From positions 1-9,284 of the forward strand of contig CAMTOL010000075.1 in assembly GCA_947074135.1 (NCBI GenBank): a stretch of DNA of 9,284 bases, written 5' to 3'. The notes beneath the pieces were generated by a model that made no database searches, was not told the DNA's origin, and saw only the letters and a program-made list of their open reading frames with translations. Below are positions 1 to 7,546 of the stretch, piece after piece. Position numbers and translations under genes: made by a program. Within the stretch, counting starts at the first letter, position 1, and each line of letters opens with the position of its first letter. Source of the stretch: an uncultured Rikenellaceae bacterium (GTDB lineage Bacteria > Bacteroidota > Bacteroidia > Bacteroidales > Rikenellaceae).

Positions 1-1
1 A

Positions 2-124
2 ATTATTTCGGTTGTAAGTATAAGTGCAAGAGTAGAAAAGCAGAAGTGTATCGAGTACTCAAAGCCTGTAATTACGGGCTACTATCCAGACCGTTGTGTG
101 TGCAGAGTTGGTGATTACTTTTGA
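2..124 (+). other. 5' coding remnant of the GH43 gene, ending in an in-frame TGA
   Basis: This stretch is in the same frame as the GH43 gene downstream and is open for 40 codons until a TGA at 122-124. Its translation carries the expected N-terminal part of the family: PVITGYYPD at 65-91, then CRVGDY at 101-118, joined to LVNSTFHYFPGVP after the stop. The Asp at 89-91 is in the place of the GH43 catalytic general base. The first codons (IISVVSISA, 2-28) look like the tail of a signal peptide, so the true start lies left of the window. The residues after the Asp are Arg-Cys where the family nearly always has Pro-Ser. A real nonsense mutation and a sequence error near the contig end are both possible. 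Confidence 0.75.
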
Positions 125-1561
125 TTGGTCAATAGCACTTTTCACTATTTTCCCGGAGTACCGGTTTTCCACAGCAAAGACCTTATAAACTGGACGCAAA
201 TTGGCAACTGTCTAACTCGTGAATCGCAACTCGAACTCTACGATTCTTACCATTCGGGAGGTATTTTCGCGCCAACAATCAGATATAACGATGGGGTATT
301 TTATATGATTACAACCAACGTTTCGAGCAAAGGCAACTTCTACGTAACCACCACTGACCCCACTGGAGAGTGGAGCGAACCGATATGGTTGGAGCAAGGT
401 GGTATTGACCCTTCGTTCTATTTCGAAGACGGCAAATGCTACTTCTCTTCGATTCCGGGTGGAGGTATTTCGCTCTGTGAGATTGACCCAAAAACAGGCA
501 AACAGCTTACTCCAACTCGCAAAATCTGGGACGGAACTGGTGGTCGCTATCCAGAAGGACCACACATCTACAAAAAAGATGGCTACTACTATCTCCTTAT
601 TGCCGAAGGTGGAACTGAATATGGACACAAGGTAACTATTGCTCGCAGTCGCGATATTTACGGTCCTTATGAATCAAACCCTGCAAATCCAATTCTAACG
701 CATATCGGAATGAATGCACAAGATAGTCCTATTCAGGGCATTGGACACGCCGACTTTATTCAAGCTGCTGATGGTAGCTGGTGGAGTGTCTGTCTAGCAT
801 TTAGACCTCAATCATACCTCCATCACCTACTTGGTCGAGAAACTTTCCTTGTGCCTATGACTTGGGAACGCAACGCTTGGCCAATTATTAATGGAGATGG
901 CACAATGCAACTCGAAATGGAGTGCAAAACGCTACCTCAACAACCCAAAACGTCTGAACCGACACGACTTGATTTCGACAGCGAAAAGATGCCGTTAAAC
1001 TGGTGCTACCTCTTCAATCCTAAAATGGAAAATTATTCGTTAGCAGAACGCAAAGGACACCTAAGTCTTCGTCCAACTGCAATTCACACCGATGGCTGGG
1101 GTTCTCCTACTTTCGTGGGTCGTCGCCAACAACACATTGATTGTCAAGCAACAACTAGCATTGAACTCAACGGCTGTGAAACTGGAGTTGAGGGTGGATT
1201 GTCAGTCTATATGACAAATCGTTACCACTACGATATCTCGACAACCCAACTCACCGGAGGCAAACAATCTGTAAAGCTATTCTGCCGACTTGGCGAAATT
1301 GGACACACAGTAGGCGAAGTAACCGTTCCTAAAGGCAAGGTGTTCTTTAGAATAGTTGCAGAACCAGACTTCTACAACTTCTACTACTCAACCAACGGCA
1401 AAGATTTCAAATCGTTAGGCAAGGCAGATACTCGTTTTCTAAGTAGCGAAACAGCGGGAGGCTTTACTGGAGTAATGTTTGGACTCTATGCTGCAGGTGG
1501 AAAGAAAAGAGGCTCTGTCGATTTCGATTGGTTTGACTATGAACCTTTGAATAAAAAATAA
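125..1561 (+). CDS. Glycoside hydrolase family 43 beta-xylosidase / alpha-L-arabinofuranosidase (5' incomplete)
   Basis: GH43 enzymes hydrolyse terminal xylose or arabinose from xylo-oligosaccharides with inversion. The readable part, 478 residues from a TTG, starts inside the first blade of the five-bladed propeller (FPGVPVFHSKDLINW). It holds GGIDPS with the pKa-modulating Asp at about 95 and PEGPH with the general acid Glu at 144. Residues from about 280 form a beta-sandwich C-terminal domain as in other GH43 xylosidases, ending DFDWFDYEP. The overall pattern resembles subfamily 12, which I cannot confirm. The TTG is a poor start: the conserved frame continues upstream across a TGA at 122-124, and the general-base Asp (codon 89-91) would be lost, so a product starting here should be inactive. 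It is followed after 75 bases by an esterase gene and then xylose genes, which fits xylan breakdown. Xylosidase versus arabinofuranosidase activity cannot be settled from sequence. Confidence 0.88.
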   Translation: MVNSTFHYFPGVPVFHSKDLINWTQIGNCLTRESQLELYDSYHSGGIFAPTIRYNDGVFYMITTNVSSKGNFYVTTTDPTGEWSEPIWLEQGGIDPSFYFEDGKCYFSSIPGGGISLCEIDPKTGKQLTPTRKIWDGTGGRYPEGPHIYKKDGYYYLLIAEGGTEYGHKVTIARSRDIYGPYESNPANPILTHIGMNAQDSPIQGIGHADFIQAADGSWWSVCLAFRPQSYLHHLLGRETFLVPMTWERNAWPIINGDGTMQLEMECKTLPQQPKTSEPTRLDFDSEKMPLNWCYLFNPKMENYSLAERKGHLSLRPTAIHTDGWGSPTFVGRRQQHIDCQATTSIELNGCETGVEGGLSVYMTNRYHYDISTTQLTGGKQSVKLFCRLGEIGHTVGEVTVPKGKVFFRIVAEPDFYNFYYSTNGKDFKSLGKADTRFLSSETAGGFTGVMFGLYAAGGKKRGSVDFDWFDYEPLNKK

Positions 1562-1562
1562 T

Positions 1563-1593
1563 TTTAGTTTCTAACACTTTTTTAATAACTTTA
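1563..1593 (+). promoter_or_regulatory. Possible Bacteroidetes-type promoter before the esterase gene
   Basis: The Bacteroidetes sigma-ABfr consensus is TTTG about 19 bases before TAnnTTTG. Here TTTA at 1563-1566 is followed after 19 bases by TAACTTTA at 1586-1593; each element differs from consensus only in its last base. Transcription would start near 1600, giving a leader of about 35 bases to the ATG at 1637. The gap is AT-rich, so a chance match is quite possible and read-through from the GH43 gene is an alternative. Confidence 0.3.
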
Positions 1594-1636
1594 GGGAGTT
1601 TTTTCAAACCTATTAAACAATTATTTCAAAAAAAGT

Positions 1637-3061
1637 ATGCTACGAAAAACCTTATCATTTGTACTGCTATTTTCTCTAACAGTATCAACACTCTGGGCGC
1701 AAGTTCGCCTCGGGTCTCCTCTAACCGACAATATGGTTGTTCAACAAAACTCAGAGCTTACACTTTGGGGCAACTCTGGCACAGGAGAATATATCAAAAT
1801 TGTGGCTAGTTGGAGCCCTCAAGATACCGTATTAACAAGAGGTAATAATCGTGGCGGTTGGGCAACAACAATTAAGACCCCAACAGCTAATAAAACACCT
1901 CACACTATCGAATTTATTGGTTCGAACACAATTAAACTAAACAACGTTTTGGTTGGTGAGGTTTGGTTGTGCAGTGGTCAATCAAATATGGAGTGGAACT
2001 TTAATAATGGCGTCACAGATAGCGAAAAACACTTAGCCGAGGCAAATTACGACAACATTAGAGTATTTCATCTACCTCGAACTGCAGCACAAACCCCACA
2101 GGATAATTGTGGAGGAAGTTGGAAAGTTGCCACTTCAGAGGTAATTAGAGGCACTAGCGCAGTTGGCTACTTTTTTGCACGCCGTCTGAGCGAAGAGCTG
2201 GATATTCCAGTGGGTATAATAGTAGCTGCCTGGGGAGGAACTCCAGCCGAAACTTGGATACCAGAGGAGGTTCTCAAAGGCGATCCAATGCTTTCGCTCT
2301 ACAATTTTTCTAACAACGAGTGGTGGCCAGAAGAGCCGGGACTACTCTACAACTCGATGATATATCCAGTTCAACCACTCTCTATTGGCGGAGCGATTTG
2401 GTATCAAGGCGAGGCAAACACTGGTCGTCCTCAAACATATGCTCGATTGATGAAACACCTGATTGGTTCGTGGAGAACAGCTTTTAATTCGGATTTCCCA
2501 TTCTATTTAGTACAGATTGCACCATTTACGTATGGTTCTACCGATAACGGTCCTGCAATTCTTCGTGAACAACAGGAATTGATAACCAAACAAGTCTCTA
2601 ATACAGGTATGATTATAGTTAATGACCTGGTTGATAACGTAAAAGACATTCATCCTCAAGACAAACACAGTGTTGGTATTAGATTGGCAAATATGGCACT
2701 AGACCGCACATACTCGAAATATAGTGGTGCTTATCAAAGCCCAACGGCAAAGGGTGCTCACCGTAAAGGTAATAGTGTAATAGTTGACTTTGATGGCGAC
2801 TTTAAATCACTCAACACAAAGGGTGGAAAGGTTAATAGTATAAGAGTTAGAACATCGGACGGTGCAATTACAGAGGTAAGCGCAAAGGTTGACCAAACGA
2901 GATTGGTGGCTGATGTAAGCAAAATTAAAGGCGAGATTACTTGCATTAGTTATGCCTTTGACAACGACAGCGTAGCCTCTATTTTTAATGATGACAATAT
3001 CCCGGTAGCTCCTTTCCGTATAAAAGTTAACGAACTCAAAAATCCAATAAACAGACATTAG
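1637..3061 (+). CDS. Secreted SGNH-type acetylesterase (sialate O-acetylesterase family)
   Basis: The protein has 474 residues. Residues 1-21 form a signal peptide (Arg-Lys, hydrophobic core, likely cut after LWA), so it acts outside the cytoplasm, probably in the periplasm. The SGNH hydrolase core carries GQSNM at 114-118 with the nucleophile Ser116, GAIWYQGE at 252-259 (a hallmark of the SASA/DUF303 family) and DIHP at 337-340 with the likely catalytic Asp and His. A beta-rich segment from about 365 to the end completes the fold. The family removes O-acetyl groups from sugars. Members named for sialate also act on acetylated xylan or xyloglucan, and the flanking xylosidase and xylose genes favour a xylo-oligosaccharide substrate here. 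That assignment is inference from context. The ATG at 1637 is chosen for the signal peptide directly after it. The stop is 4 bases before xylE, so the two are surely cotranscribed. Confidence 0.88.
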   Translation: MLRKTLSFVLLFSLTVSTLWAQVRLGSPLTDNMVVQQNSELTLWGNSGTGEYIKIVASWSPQDTVLTRGNNRGGWATTIKTPTANKTPHTIEFIGSNTIKLNNVLVGEVWLCSGQSNMEWNFNNGVTDSEKHLAEANYDNIRVFHLPRTAAQTPQDNCGGSWKVATSEVIRGTSAVGYFFARRLSEELDIPVGIIVAAWGGTPAETWIPEEVLKGDPMLSLYNFSNNEWWPEEPGLLYNSMIYPVQPLSIGGAIWYQGEANTGRPQTYARLMKHLIGSWRTAFNSDFPFYLVQIAPFTYGSTDNGPAILREQQELITKQVSNTGMIIVNDLVDNVKDIHPQDKHSVGIRLANMALDRTYSKYSGAYQSPTAKGAHRKGNSVIVDFDGDFKSLNTKGGKVNSIRVRTSDGAITEVSAKVDQTRLVADVSKIKGEITCISYAFDNDSVASIFNDDNIPVAPFRIKVNELKNPINRH

Positions 3062-3065
3062 TATT

Positions 3066-4481
3066 ATGACTAAAACTCACGCAAACGGTAGTAAACTCTA
3101 CCTCTACTCAATAGTGATGGTTGCCATTATTGGCGGTCTGCTATTTGGGTACGACACAGCAGTAATTTCTGGCGCAGAACGCGCTCTTGAGGCATTCTTC
3201 GCTTCTGGACTTGGTAACGATTATACCTCATTTCTTCACGGATTCACCGCATCGAGCGCACTTATAGGGTGTGTGATTGGGGGGGCTATTTCTGGACTAC
3301 TCGCTTCGAGATTTGGTCGTAAACGCTCGCTAATTATGGCGGCTATACTGTTCTTCTGCTCGGCAGTGGGATCTTGGAACCCTGAAAGCGGCATTTTGAC
3401 CTACGGCGAGCCTACAATGGGACTTCTTGCAGTTTTTAATGTTTATCGTGTACTTGGAGGTATTGGTGTTGGTTTGGCCTCGGCAGTTTGTCCGATGTAT
3501 ATTGCAGAGATTGCACCTGCACGTATGCGAGGGCGTTTGGTTTCGTGGAACCAGTTTGCAATTATCTTCGGTATGTTGGTCGTTTACTTTATCAACTATC
3601 TAATTCGCAATAATTTGGGCGAAACTAGCACAATAATTGAACAGGCTATGGTCGAAATTGGTTGGCGACGTATGTTTTTGAGCGAGGCAGTTCCAGCGGG
3701 ACTCTTCTGTCTGTTGGTATCGTTCGTACCCGAAACACCACGTTATCTCACGCTTACAGGCAAAGAGGATAAAGCACTCTCTGTTCTAAGCCGTATCAAT
3801 GGAAGCAAGGAGGCAAGCACAATTCTAAGTGAGATTAAGGCAACAGTCGCACAAAAACGTCAACCTCTACTAACTTACGGAGTTCTGGTAATAGTAGTTG
3901 GGATTTTGTTGTCATTTTTTCAACAAGCTGTTGGAATTAATGTCGTGTTATACTATGCTCCTCGTATTTTCGAAAATATGGGTGCTTCGGGCGATGCATC
4001 GATGGTTCAAACTGTGGTAATGGGTATTGTCAACATTATTTTCACAGTTGTAGCTATTCTTACTGTTGACCGTTGGGGCAGAAAACCTCTGCTTATTACT
4101 GGTTCAATGGGAATGATGATTGGGATGATTGCTCTTGCGTGGTTGTCGTTCACTGACAGCATTGGCGTAGCAGCGTTGGTATTTATCATCATCTACACAG
4201 CATCATTTATGATGAGTTGGGGTCCAATCTGTTGGGTAATGATTTCCGAAATATTTCCTAATACAATTCGTGCACAGGCGGTTGCAATTGCGGTTGCTGC
4301 ACAGTGGATTTCGAACTTCTTGGTATCGTCGTCATTCCCATCTCTTAGTGAGTGGAGTGTAGGGGGTACATATTTAATATACGCTATATTCTCGTTGTTG
4401 TCAGCATTGTTTGTATGGAAGATGGTTCCCGAAACAAAGGGCAAAACGCTAGAAGATATGTCTAAACTTTGGAAAAAGTAA
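3066..4481 (+). CDS. xylE: D-xylose:proton symporter, MFS sugar porter
   Basis: A 471-residue inner-membrane protein with twelve predicted helices, close in size to E. coli XylE (491). Sugar-porter signatures appear in order: GGLLFGYDTAVISG (23-36), RFGRKR (82-87), YIAEIAPARMRG (145-156), PETPRYL (222-228), QQAVGIN (286-292), DRWGRKP (335-341), the SEIFP motif (394-398) and PETKGKTLE (455-463). The residues that bind xylose in the E. coli structure have counterparts here: Gln163 in WNQFAIIFG, Gln286 and Gln287, Asn292, Trp390 in GPICW, and Gln413 in AAQW. This makes xylose a better guess than glucose, arabinose or galactose, though related pentoses cannot be excluded. It lies 4 bases after the esterase stop and 11 before xylB, the centre of a tight operon that imports what the two upstream enzymes release. 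Confidence 0.92.
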   Translation: MTKTHANGSKLYLYSIVMVAIIGGLLFGYDTAVISGAERALEAFFASGLGNDYTSFLHGFTASSALIGCVIGGAISGLLASRFGRKRSLIMAAILFFCSAVGSWNPESGILTYGEPTMGLLAVFNVYRVLGGIGVGLASAVCPMYIAEIAPARMRGRLVSWNQFAIIFGMLVVYFINYLIRNNLGETSTIIEQAMVEIGWRRMFLSEAVPAGLFCLLVSFVPETPRYLTLTGKEDKALSVLSRINGSKEASTILSEIKATVAQKRQPLLTYGVLVIVVGILLSFFQQAVGINVVLYYAPRIFENMGASGDASMVQTVVMGIVNIIFTVVAILTVDRWGRKPLLITGSMGMMIGMIALAWLSFTDSIGVAALVFIIIYTASFMMSWGPICWVMISEIFPNTIRAQAVAIAVAAQWISNFLVSSSFPSLSEWSVGGTYLIYAIFSLLSALFVWKMVPETKGKTLEDMSKLWKK

Positions 4482-4492
4482 TATAAATAACA

Positions 4493-5980
4493 ATGAAATA
4501 TCTATTAGGATACGACTTAGGAAGCTCTTCGGTCAAAGCAAGTATAGTCGATGCAGCAACTGGCGAGGTAGTCACTAGTGACTTCTTCCCAAAAAAAGAG
4601 ATGGAGATTAAATCCATCAAAACAGGTTGGGCTGAACAGTCAGTCGATATGTGGTGGGAGAATCTCAAACAAGTTACTCATTCTGCTATCAGCAGCTCTA
4701 AAATCAATCCTACCGATATTGCCGCTATCGGCATCTCATACCAGATGCACGGACTTGTTGTGGTTGACGAACAGCTAAATGCTCTTCGTGACGCAATAAT
4801 TTGGTGCGACAGTCGTGCTGTACCATATGGCGAGGCAGCTATGAAAGCCCTAGGTAGCGAGCTCTGCCTAAGCTCTATGCTCAACTCTCCAGGCAACTTT
4901 ACACTAGCCAAACTGGCTTGGGTTAAAGATAACGAACCCGAAATTTTCGCTAAGGTTAAGTATTATATGCTTCCGGGCGACTATATAGCAATGCGAATGA
5001 CAGGCGAGCCGCACACAACTATTAGCGGACTTAGCGAGGGCATTGGTTGGGATTTTAGAAGTGGAGCACCCGCAAAGGAGCTTTTCAATTACTTCGGTTT
5101 TTCGACCTCTATCATACCGCCACTAGTACCAACTTTCGGCGATGCTGGAAAACTTAGCGCAGAGGCTGCCTCTGAACTTGGACTCTCGGAGGGCATTGCA
5201 GTAACGTATCGCGCTGGCGACCAACCTAATAACGCTCTATCGCTAAATGTATTTAATCCTGGCGAGATTGCGGCAACAGCAGGTACTTCGGGCGTGGTCT
5301 ATGGTGTCAATGGCACTGCAAAATACGACCCACTATCGAGAGTTAACTCCTTTGCGCACGTCAATCACACTCCAGAGAACACCAGAGTTGGAGTTCTGCT
5401 CTGCATCAATGGCACTGCAATCCTCAACACTTGGGTCAAAAACAACGTTGCACCCGAAGGAATTAGCTACGCCGAAATGAACGACCTTGCTGCACCAATT
5501 CCCATTGGTAGCGAGGGACTTTCGGTCATTCCTTTTGGCAATGGAGCAGAGAGAGTGTTGAGCAACAAAGAGATTAACTGTTCGATTGAAGGACTAAACT
5601 TTTTAAGACACACTAAAGCACATATTATTAGAGCCGCACACGAGGGAATCGCCTTCTCGTTTAAGTATGGTATGGATATTATGAACGAAATGGGTATCGA
5701 AACTCGCACAATTAGAGCTGGTCACACAAACCTGTTTTTGAGCCCTATTTTTCGCCAAACTTTGGCAAATATTACTGGCGCAACTATTGAACTATACGAT
5801 AGCGACGGTTCGGTTGGAGCTGCTCGTGGCGCAGGTATGGGAGCAGGTATTTATAAGGACAGCGATGAGGCATTTGCGACTTTGAAAAAAATCAAGACCA
5901 TTGAGCCAATCGAAAGTGAACGTTACGAGAGTTTAAAAGCCTATGACTTATGGCTCAGTAAGTTGAAAATTAAAAATTAA
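4493..5980 (+). CDS. xylB: Xylulokinase (FGGY family)
   Basis: XylB phosphorylates D-xylulose with ATP to xylulose 5-phosphate in the cytoplasm, the entry to the pentose phosphate pathway. The 495-residue protein has the FGGY two-domain layout. The N-terminal half has the phosphate loop GYDLGSSSVK (6-15), YQMHG (83-87) with the substrate-contacting Met-His pair, WCDSR (104-108), and AGDQPNNA (241-248) with Asp243 as likely catalytic base. The C-terminal ATP half has ATAGTSG (261-267) and GHTNLFLSPIFRQ (410-422) where most FGGY kinases have a glycine-rich GGGAKS-like motif; this variant agrees with my recollection of Bacteroides-type xylulokinases. The start is supported by the phosphate loop six residues in and by the A-rich ATAAATAACA leader. 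The last five residues (LKIKN) are encoded by A/T-rich sequence running into the gap that follows. Confidence 0.93.
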   Translation: MKYLLGYDLGSSSVKASIVDAATGEVVTSDFFPKKEMEIKSIKTGWAEQSVDMWWENLKQVTHSAISSSKINPTDIAAIGISYQMHGLVVVDEQLNALRDAIIWCDSRAVPYGEAAMKALGSELCLSSMLNSPGNFTLAKLAWVKDNEPEIFAKVKYYMLPGDYIAMRMTGEPHTTISGLSEGIGWDFRSGAPAKELFNYFGFSTSIIPPLVPTFGDAGKLSAEAASELGLSEGIAVTYRAGDQPNNALSLNVFNPGEIAATAGTSGVVYGVNGTAKYDPLSRVNSFAHVNHTPENTRVGVLLCINGTAILNTWVKNNVAPEGISYAEMNDLAAPIPIGSEGLSVIPFGNGAERVLSNKEINCSIEGLNFLRHTKAHIIRAAHEGIAFSFKYGMDIMNEMGIETRTIRAGHTNLFLSPIFRQTLANITGATIELYDSDGSVGAARGAGMGAGIYKDSDEAFATLKKIKTIEPIESERYESLKAYDLWLSKLKIKN

Positions 5981-6028
5981 AAAAATAACAAAAGAGGAAA
6001 AATGCAGTTTTTCAGAAAAGTTTTTGGT

Positions 6029-6052
6029 TTTCCCTTTATTCAAAAAGGGAAA
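6029..6052 (+). other. 9-bp hairpin in the xylB-xylA gap
   Basis: TTTCCCTTT (6029-6037) pairs perfectly with AAAGGGAAA (6044-6052) around the loop ATTCAA. The stem has three G-C and six A-T pairs. No T-run follows it on the plus strand (GTGTAGCGG comes next), so it is not a normal intrinsic terminator. It may act in RNA processing or stabilise the upstream xylE-xylB message. Confidence 0.5.
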
Positions 6053-6087
6053 GTGTAGCGGTTGTGTAGAGTAATGACATAAAATCC

Positions 6088-6149
6088 CGTGCGAAGCACG
6101 AAAAAAACCCAAAAGCGCAAATCCGCAGGATTTGTAAGACTGCGAAGCA
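6088..6149 (+). repeat. Row of three C(GNA)G triloop mini-hairpins
   Basis: Three perfect inverted repeats lie within 62 bases, each with a three-base loop of the GNA type closed by C-G. The first is CGTGC-GAA-GCACG at 6088-6100 (5-bp stem). The second is CAAATCC-GCA-GGATTTG at 6118-6134 (7 bp). The third is TGC-GAA-GCA at 6141-6149 (3 bp). The stems are unrelated in sequence while loop type and closing pair are constant. C(GNA)G triloops are known to form unusually stable DNA mini-hairpins. The pattern resembles REP-like intergenic palindromes. Whether copies exist elsewhere in the genome cannot be seen here. Confidence 0.6.
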
Positions 6150-6160
6150 ACTATAAACGA

Positions 6161-6206
6161 ACTTTCAAACTGTTAATAACAATCAATAAACTAAACTAAT
6201 AAAACA
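6161..6206 (+). promoter_or_regulatory. xylA: A-rich, nearly G-free translation leader of xylA
   Basis: The 46 bases before the xylA ATG contain a single G (6172), with ACAATCAATAAA and ACTAATAAAACA directly upstream. Such sequence cannot fold into much structure and has no Shine-Dalgarno motif. In Bacteroidetes, initiation usually relies on A-rich unstructured leaders of this kind, so it supports the ATG at 6207 and suggests strong translation. Confidence 0.5.
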
Positions 6207-7520
6207 ATGAGTAAAGAATTTTTTCCTTCAATCAGCAAGATTAAATTTGAAGGTACGTCAAGCAAAAACCCACTATCTTTCCGTTACTACAACCCAGAAC
6301 AAATGGTTTATGGCAAACCGATGAAAGAGTGGTGTCGTTTCTCAATGGCGTGGTGGCACACACTATGCGCTGACGGTAACGATCCTTTCGGTGGTGGCAC
6401 TAAAACTTTTGACTGGAACTGCGGAGCATCAGCTGTAGAGGTGGCTAAAGCTCGTCTTGATGCAGGTTTCGAAATTATGGCTAAACTAGACATCGAATAC
6501 TACTGTTTCCACGATGTTGATTTGGTGTGCGAAGGCAACTCAATCGAGGAGTATGAGGCTAACCTAAAGGCTGTTGTGGCTTATGCTAAAGAGAAACAGG
6601 CTGCTACTGGAATTAAACTACTTTGGGGAACTGCCAACGTTTTTGGACACAAACGCTATATGAACGGTGCCGCTACAAATCCTGATTTCGATGTTGTAGC
6701 TCGTGCTGCGGTTCAAATCAAAAACGCTATCGATGCAACTATCGAACTTGGCGGCGAAAACTATGTATTCTGGGGAGGTCGTGAAGGTTACAGCACTCTA
6801 CTCAATACCGATATGAAACGTGAGAAAGAGCACCTTGCAATGATGCTAACTCTTGCTCGTGATTATGCTCGTTCAAAAGGTTTCAAAGGTAATTTCCTTA
6901 TCGAACCTAAGCCAATGGAGCCAACTAAACACCAATACGATGTTGATGCTGAAACAGTTATCGGTTTCTTGAAAGCTCACGGACTCGAAAACGACTTCAA
7001 ACTAAACATTGAGGTAAACCACGCAACTCTAGCTGGTCACACTTTCGAACACGAACTACAATGCGCTGCCGATGCAGGTATGTTGGGCTCTATCGATGCT
7101 AACCGTGGTGACTATCAAAATGGTTGGGACACCGACCAATTCCCAATCGACACTTACGAACTAACTCAAGCTATGTTGGTTATCCTTAAAAGTGGAGGTT
7201 TACAAGGTGGCGGCACTAACTTCGATGCTAAAACTCGTCGTAACTCAACCGATTTAGAGGATATCTTTATTGCGCACATCGCTGGTATGGATGCTTTTGC
7301 TAAAGCACTTCTAGCTGCTGCTGATATTCTCGAAAACTCACCTTACTGCTCAATAGTTAAAGAGCGTTACAGTACATTTGACGGTGGTAAAGGTGCTGAA
7401 TTTGAAAAGGGTGCATTAAAACTCGAAGATGTTGTGGCTTACGCAAAAGCTAAGGGCGAACCTGCACAAACAAGCGGCAAACAAGAACTTTACGAAGCAA
7501 TAGTAAATATGTCACTATAG
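6207..7520 (+). CDS. xylA: D-xylose isomerase, class II
   Basis: XylA converts D-xylose to D-xylulose in the cytoplasm using two divalent metal ions. The 437-residue TIM-barrel protein is almost the length of the E. coli enzyme (440), and the catalytic residues are complete, each one position later than in E. coli: His102 and Asp105 in CFHDVD, Glu233 in LIEPKP, Glu269 and His272 in NIEVNHATL, Asp297 in SIDANRGD, Asp308 and Asp310 in GWDTDQFP, and Asp340 in NFDAKTRR. The long N-terminus ([12 protein letters not shown]) marks class II, as opposed to the shorter actinobacterial class I. It is the last gene of the block, 226 bases after xylB, with a strong terminator 26 bases behind its stop. With the leader hairpins this suggests that xylA can be expressed at its own level. 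Confidence 0.97.
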   Translation: MSKEFFPSISKIKFEGTSSKNPLSFRYYNPEQMVYGKPMKEWCRFSMAWWHTLCADGNDPFGGGTKTFDWNCGASAVEVAKARLDAGFEIMAKLDIEYYCFHDVDLVCEGNSIEEYEANLKAVVAYAKEKQAATGIKLLWGTANVFGHKRYMNGAATNPDFDVVARAAVQIKNAIDATIELGGENYVFWGGREGYSTLLNTDMKREKEHLAMMLTLARDYARSKGFKGNFLIEPKPMEPTKHQYDVDAETVIGFLKAHGLENDFKLNIEVNHATLAGHTFEHELQCAADAGMLGSIDANRGDYQNGWDTDQFPIDTYELTQAMLVILKSGGLQGGGTNFDAKTRRNSTDLEDIFIAHIAGMDAFAKALLAAADILENSPYCSIVKERYSTFDGGKGAEFEKGALKLEDVVAYAKAKGEPAQTSGKQELYEAIVNMSL

Positions 7521-7546
7521 TTCTTTAAGGATAATAACTTTCAAAT

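Larger units (their letters stand above)
5981..6206 (+). other. xylB-xylA intergenic region with several hairpins
   Basis: This 226-base gap stands out in an otherwise compact operon. It begins with an A-rich stretch continuous with the end of xylB, then an 18-codon open frame with GAGG before its ATG (6002-6058), a 9-bp hairpin at 6029-6052, three short hairpins with C(GNA)G loops at 6088-6149, and a G-poor leader up to the xylA start. I find no good TTTG/TAnnTTTG promoter in it. It could set xylA expression apart from xylB through RNA structure or processing, or be an inserted repeat cassette. No long protein-coding gene is seen. Confidence 0.7.

Noticed and set aside
122..124. TGA read as Trp (alternative genetic code), since none of the six genes ends in TGA
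   Set aside because: The four complete genes and the long readable parts of the other two contain no internal TGA and use TGG for Trp throughout. Six TAA/TAG stops are a small sample in an AT-rich genome. The other edge gene is broken by TAG, which TGA recoding cannot explain.
212..628. Minus-strand open frame of 138 codons opposite the GH43 gene
   Set aside because: It is fully antisense to the conserved propeller, has no leader of its own, and shows no recognisable motif.
6088..6107. First GNA hairpin as an intrinsic terminator after xylB
   Set aside because: The stem is only 5 bp and is followed on the plus strand by A residues, not T; on the minus strand the T-run precedes the stem.
6088..6149. 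CRISPR-like array
   Set aside because: The three palindromes differ in stem sequence and spacing, with no constant repeat length or spacers and no cas genes nearby.
6131..6159. xylA promoter from TTTG at 6131-6134 and TATAAACG at 6152-6159
   Set aside because: The spacing is 17 bases instead of about 19-21, and the second element matches TAnnTTTG only at TA and the final G.
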